Below, piece after piece: positions 4,656 through 6,947 of a stretch of 6,947 nt of DNA. Source of the stretch: JAAZMF01 sp036786445 (lineage in GTDB: Bacteria > Bacillota > Limnochordia > DTU087); contig DAIQRD010000119.1 of NCBI GenBank assembly GCA_036786445.1, positions 1 through 6,947 of the forward strand, given 5' to 3'. Within the stretch, counting starts at the first letter, position 1, and every line of letters begins with the position of its first letter. The notes below the pieces were generated by a model that was given only the letters and a program-made list of their open reading frames with translations, searched no databases and had not been told where the DNA came from. A program made the position numbers and the translations under genes.

Positions 4656-6899
4656 GTGAATGCATTGCAGCGAACTGCATCTTTGACATACGCCTTGGAT
4701 ATAGGAACCCGCAAAATTGCCGGCATCGTGCTTAATGGCCAGGGCCCTAGCTACCAGATCGTAGCAAGCAAAATCGCTGAGCAAGAACCCGGCGCCATGC
4801 AAGATGGACAGATCCACGATATAGCCCGAGTGGCCAGGACTATCCGGCACGTCACTGACAGTCTCAAGACAAAGCTGGGGGAAATCCCCCGAGACGTTGC
4901 TGTAGCAGCTGCCGGCAGAACACTCAAAACAATCATAGGTACTGCCAGCCATACCACCTCCCCCATTGAACCCGTGAGCCAGCTAACTGTACATGCCCTG
5001 GAAATGCAGGCGGTCTTGCGGGCTAGAGAAAGCCTAGCTTCCCTACCTGACATCGATACACAGAGACGACGAACTTGGGCTTCTGAGTACATTTTCGTGG
5101 CCTACAGCCCCATGATGTACTATCTGGACAATGAACCCATCGGCAGTCTAGTCGGACATCGGGCAGCAAGTATCGGAGCCGATGTGATTGTAACCTTTCT
5201 GCCCCGGATAGTGATTGATTCTCTGACCGCTTCTCTCAAAGCTGCTGACCTGGAAATGGGCTCACTAACCTTAGAGCCAATAGCTGCCATCCAAACAGCC
5301 ATCCCCCCTTCCATGCGCCGCTTGAATCTAGCCTTAGTTGATATCGGAGCGGGAACATCGGACATTGCCCTTACCCGTGATGGGATGGTCTTTGCCTATG
5401 GAATGGTGGCAGTGGCAGGGGATGAGATCACTGAGGCCCTATGCCAAAACTACCTTCTGGATTTCAATGAAGGAGAGCGGCTAAAACAACAATTCCAAAG
5501 GAAAGCACCACTCGCTGTGCAGAACGTACTGGGGCAAAAAATACAGCCTAGCTCTGGCGAAGTAGCGGAGATTATCATACCTATGGTGAAAACACTGGCC
5601 TCAACCATAGGGCAGGAGATTCTGCGCCTAGGCGGTACGCCACCCCAGGCCGTAATCTGTATTGGAGGAGGGAGCTTGACACCTTTCTTCCCCGAAAAAC
5701 TTGGGGAGTCCCTCAAACTACCCGCTAGCCTAGTGGCTGTGCGTGGGCGGGAAGCTCTCCAGAATGTAGAAGGCTATCGAGACACCCTATCTGGTCCGGA
5801 CTGCATAACCCCTATTGCCATTGCTGTCAATGCCAAAACTGCCGCTTCTGTCTTCATCCCGGTGGTGGTTAATGGTAGGACCCTGCGTCTCTTGAGTGTG
5901 TCAAAACCCACTGTCAAAGAAGCCTTACTGGCCGCCGGTATTGGTCCTAGAGACCTACAAGGTCGACCCGGCGCAGCGCTAACCCTCACCATCAACGGGC
6001 AGACACAGGTAATCCCAGGAACCATGGGCAAACCAGCTGTGATCCGGGTAGGCGATGAGGTGGCCTCATTGGATATGCCCATCATGGGCAACGCAGACAT
6101 CACTATTGAACGTGGCGAACCAGGGGAAGATGCTTCCCCCCTGATCAAGGATCTGATAGCTCTGCCACCACCCCTCACCATTTGCTGGCGGGATGGTGAT
6201 CTAGTTGTGCCGCCCATCATAGTGCAAAATGGGAGAAAGGCATCTGAGGAAGATAGTGTAGCTGATCGGGACGTGATCGACATAATGCCCCGCCGGTCTG
6301 TGGGTGATGCAGTACAATGGCTACAAAATCAAGGAGAAATCCCAGTTTGCTCCGAATTGCACTATACTCTCAACGGTAAACAATATGTGCACAGACCAGG
6401 GATCACTGTATGGCTCAATGATGTGCAAGCTACCGAGGGCATGGAACTACAAGATGGTGACCGTTTGCGGGTGGAGCCGAACACAGAAGAGCCCCTCACC
6501 GTAGCTAAATTGCATGAGCTGTGGGCACCCACACTTACGGGGGATGCAGTGGCACCTTCTATATCCGTGACATACAATGGGCAACCCATTACCCTTGTAC
6601 AAGAGTTTTCTTGGAATTACACCTGCCAAGGACTGCCGGTGTCACCTGATGACATAGTCCAAGACGGAGACGAAATTGCAATTGGCCAAAAAGGCAACCC
6701 AGAGGATATCGGCTTTATCCTCAATGATGTCTTTCGCAGCTCTACGTTTGCCCCGCCTGAATCCAAGCGTGGTGGTATCCTGAAAATACTATGCAATAGT
6801 ACCGCCGCAGGGTTTACGTCACCAATTGGCGATGGCGATATCATTGAGGTGTATTGGGAAACGGCCAAGGCCATCAGATGCCCTGACGCGCCATCATAG
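4656..6899 (+). CDS. FtsA/PilM-like actin-fold ATPase with C-terminal beta-grasp-like repeats
   Basis: A 747-residue protein, nearly twice the length of ordinary FtsA (about 420). Residues about 10-395 form an actin/HSP70-fold ATPase of the FtsA type: phosphate-1 motif ALDIGTRKIAGIV (13-25), an FtsA-like inserted 1C/SHS2 region (about 80-205, including EYIFVAYSPMMYYLDNEPIG), phosphate-2 motif LVDIGAGTSDIAL (227-239) and adenosine motif ICIGGGSLTPFF (334-345). Residues about 400-735 hold repeated units, each with an NG turn and ending in a (D)GDxIxV-like strand, resembling ubiquitin/ThiS-type beta-grasp domains. No transmembrane segment or C-terminal amphipathic membrane helix is visible, and no FtsZ gene lies nearby. 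A role in cell division or envelope assembly is inferred from the ATPase family only. The start is GTG 4656 behind AGGGGG (4648-4653, only 2 bases away); TTG 4665 would have a gap of 11, so the first three residues are uncertain. Long FtsA-like proteins of this kind occur in Clostridia, to my knowledge without an assigned function. Confidence 0.85.
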   Translation: MNALQRTASLTYALDIGTRKIAGIVLNGQGPSYQIVASKIAEQEPGAMQDGQIHDIARVARTIRHVTDSLKTKLGEIPRDVAVAAAGRTLKTIIGTASHTTSPIEPVSQLTVHALEMQAVLRARESLASLPDIDTQRRRTWASEYIFVAYSPMMYYLDNEPIGSLVGHRAASIGADVIVTFLPRIVIDSLTASLKAADLEMGSLTLEPIAAIQTAIPPSMRRLNLALVDIGAGTSDIALTRDGMVFAYGMVAVAGDEITEALCQNYLLDFNEGERLKQQFQRKAPLAVQNVLGQKIQPSSGEVAEIIIPMVKTLASTIGQEILRLGGTPPQAVICIGGGSLTPFFPEKLGESLKLPASLVAVRGREALQNVEGYRDTLSGPDCITPIAIAVNAKTAASVFIPVVVNGRTLRLLSVSKPTVKEALLAAGIGPRDLQGRPGAALTLTINGQTQVIPGTMGKPAVIRVGDEVASLDMPIMGNADITIERGEPGEDASPLIKDLIALPPPLTICWRDGDLVVPPIIVQNGRKASEEDSVADRDVIDIMPRRSVGDAVQWLQNQGEIPVCSELHYTLNGKQYVHRPGITVWLNDVQATEGMELQDGDRLRVEPNTEEPLTVAKLHELWAPTLTGDAVAPSISVTYNGQPITLVQEFSWNYTCQGLPVSPDDIVQDGDEIAIGQKGNPEDIGFILNDVFRSSTFAPPESKRGGILKILCNSTAAGFTSPIGDGDIIEVYWETAKAIRCPDAPS
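5862..6860 (+). repeat. Protein-level tandem repeat region: about five divergent beta-grasp-like units
   Basis: This is the C-terminal half of the FtsA-like protein (residues 403-735). Recurrent end-of-unit motifs are VGDEVASL (465-472), DRDVIDI (537-543), DGDRLRV (600-606), DGDEIAI (670-676) and DGDIIEV (726-732), spaced 56-72 residues apart. Recurrent NG turns occur at 406, 447, 525, 573 and 641. Helix-like openers are TVKEALLAAG (419-428), SVGDAVQWL (548-556), TVAKLHEL (615-622) and EDIGFILNDV (683-692). The order helix, strand, NG turn, strand, DGD strand resembles ThiS/MoaD-type folds. The second and fifth units are the most degraded. The repeats are visible in the protein only; I saw no matching DNA repeat. 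Confidence 0.55.
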
Positions 6900-6947
6900 G
6901 CGACCTGCGCCGTCTGGCTCTTGGGAAGCGGAATCACTAAGTGAAGC

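Noticed and set aside
4275..4952. Leftward open frame of 225 codons spanning the divergent gap before the FtsA-like gene
   Set aside because: It overlaps the DMT permease in a shifted frame and the start of the FtsA-like gene in antisense. It has no ribosome binding site or recognisable domain, and the real genes explain both ends.
5774..6283. Leftward open frame of 169 codons inside the FtsA-like gene
   Set aside because: Antisense shadow with Ser/Arg/Pro-rich low-complexity composition and no start signal. The sense frame carries clear ATPase and repeat motifs.
6900..6947. Search for a terminator or next gene after the FtsA-like stop
   Set aside because: Only 48 bases remain. I see no hairpin with a T run and no start with a ribosome binding site.

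Overview
The window comes from a bacterial chromosome with roughly balanced base composition. A Gram-positive, Firmicutes-type (Bacillota, probably clostridial or a relative) host is the best inference. The grounds are strong AGGAGG-type ribosome binding sites combined with non-ATG starts (GTG, TTG and probably CTG), a YkuD L,D-transpeptidase flanked by peptidoglycan-binding modules, a butanol-dehydrogenase-type Fe-ADH and a long FtsA-like protein of a kind I associate with Clostridia. No rRNA, tRNA, CRISPR array, insertion sequence or phage gene is visible, and the exact lineage cannot be fixed from this sequence alone.

Layout, left to right. Bases 1-125 are a leader with only a weak promoter candidate. 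An iron-containing alcohol dehydrogenase (YqhD/BdhA/YugJ type) reads rightward to 1322; its best-supported start is a CTG at 153. A G/C-rich hairpin at 1398-1426 separates it from a small, leftward, acidic protein of unknown function (1511-1807). That reading frame continues for 22 codons beyond its TAA stop. Divergent from it, an L,D-transpeptidase (PG-binding, YkuD, PG-binding) reads rightward to 2836. It meets a leftward MFS exporter tail to tail, and the two TAG stop codons share one CTAG. Upstream of the MFS gene, on the same strand, lies a half-size DMT permease of the YdcZ/DUF606 family; the two could form a small transporter operon. Divergent from that pair, a 747-residue FtsA/PilM-like actin-fold ATPase fills the right end. 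Its C-terminal half consists of repeated ubiquitin-like (beta-grasp) modules.

The genes do not form one pathway. Two touch the cell envelope (L,D-transpeptidase, FtsA-like protein), two are transporters, one is a redox enzyme and one is an orphan. The points most worth following are the tandem beta-grasp array fused to an FtsA-type ATPase that lacks a visible membrane-targeting helix, the apparent CTG start, the in-frame extension behind the orphan's stop, and the signal-less L,D-transpeptidase with a sigma-E-like promoter match.
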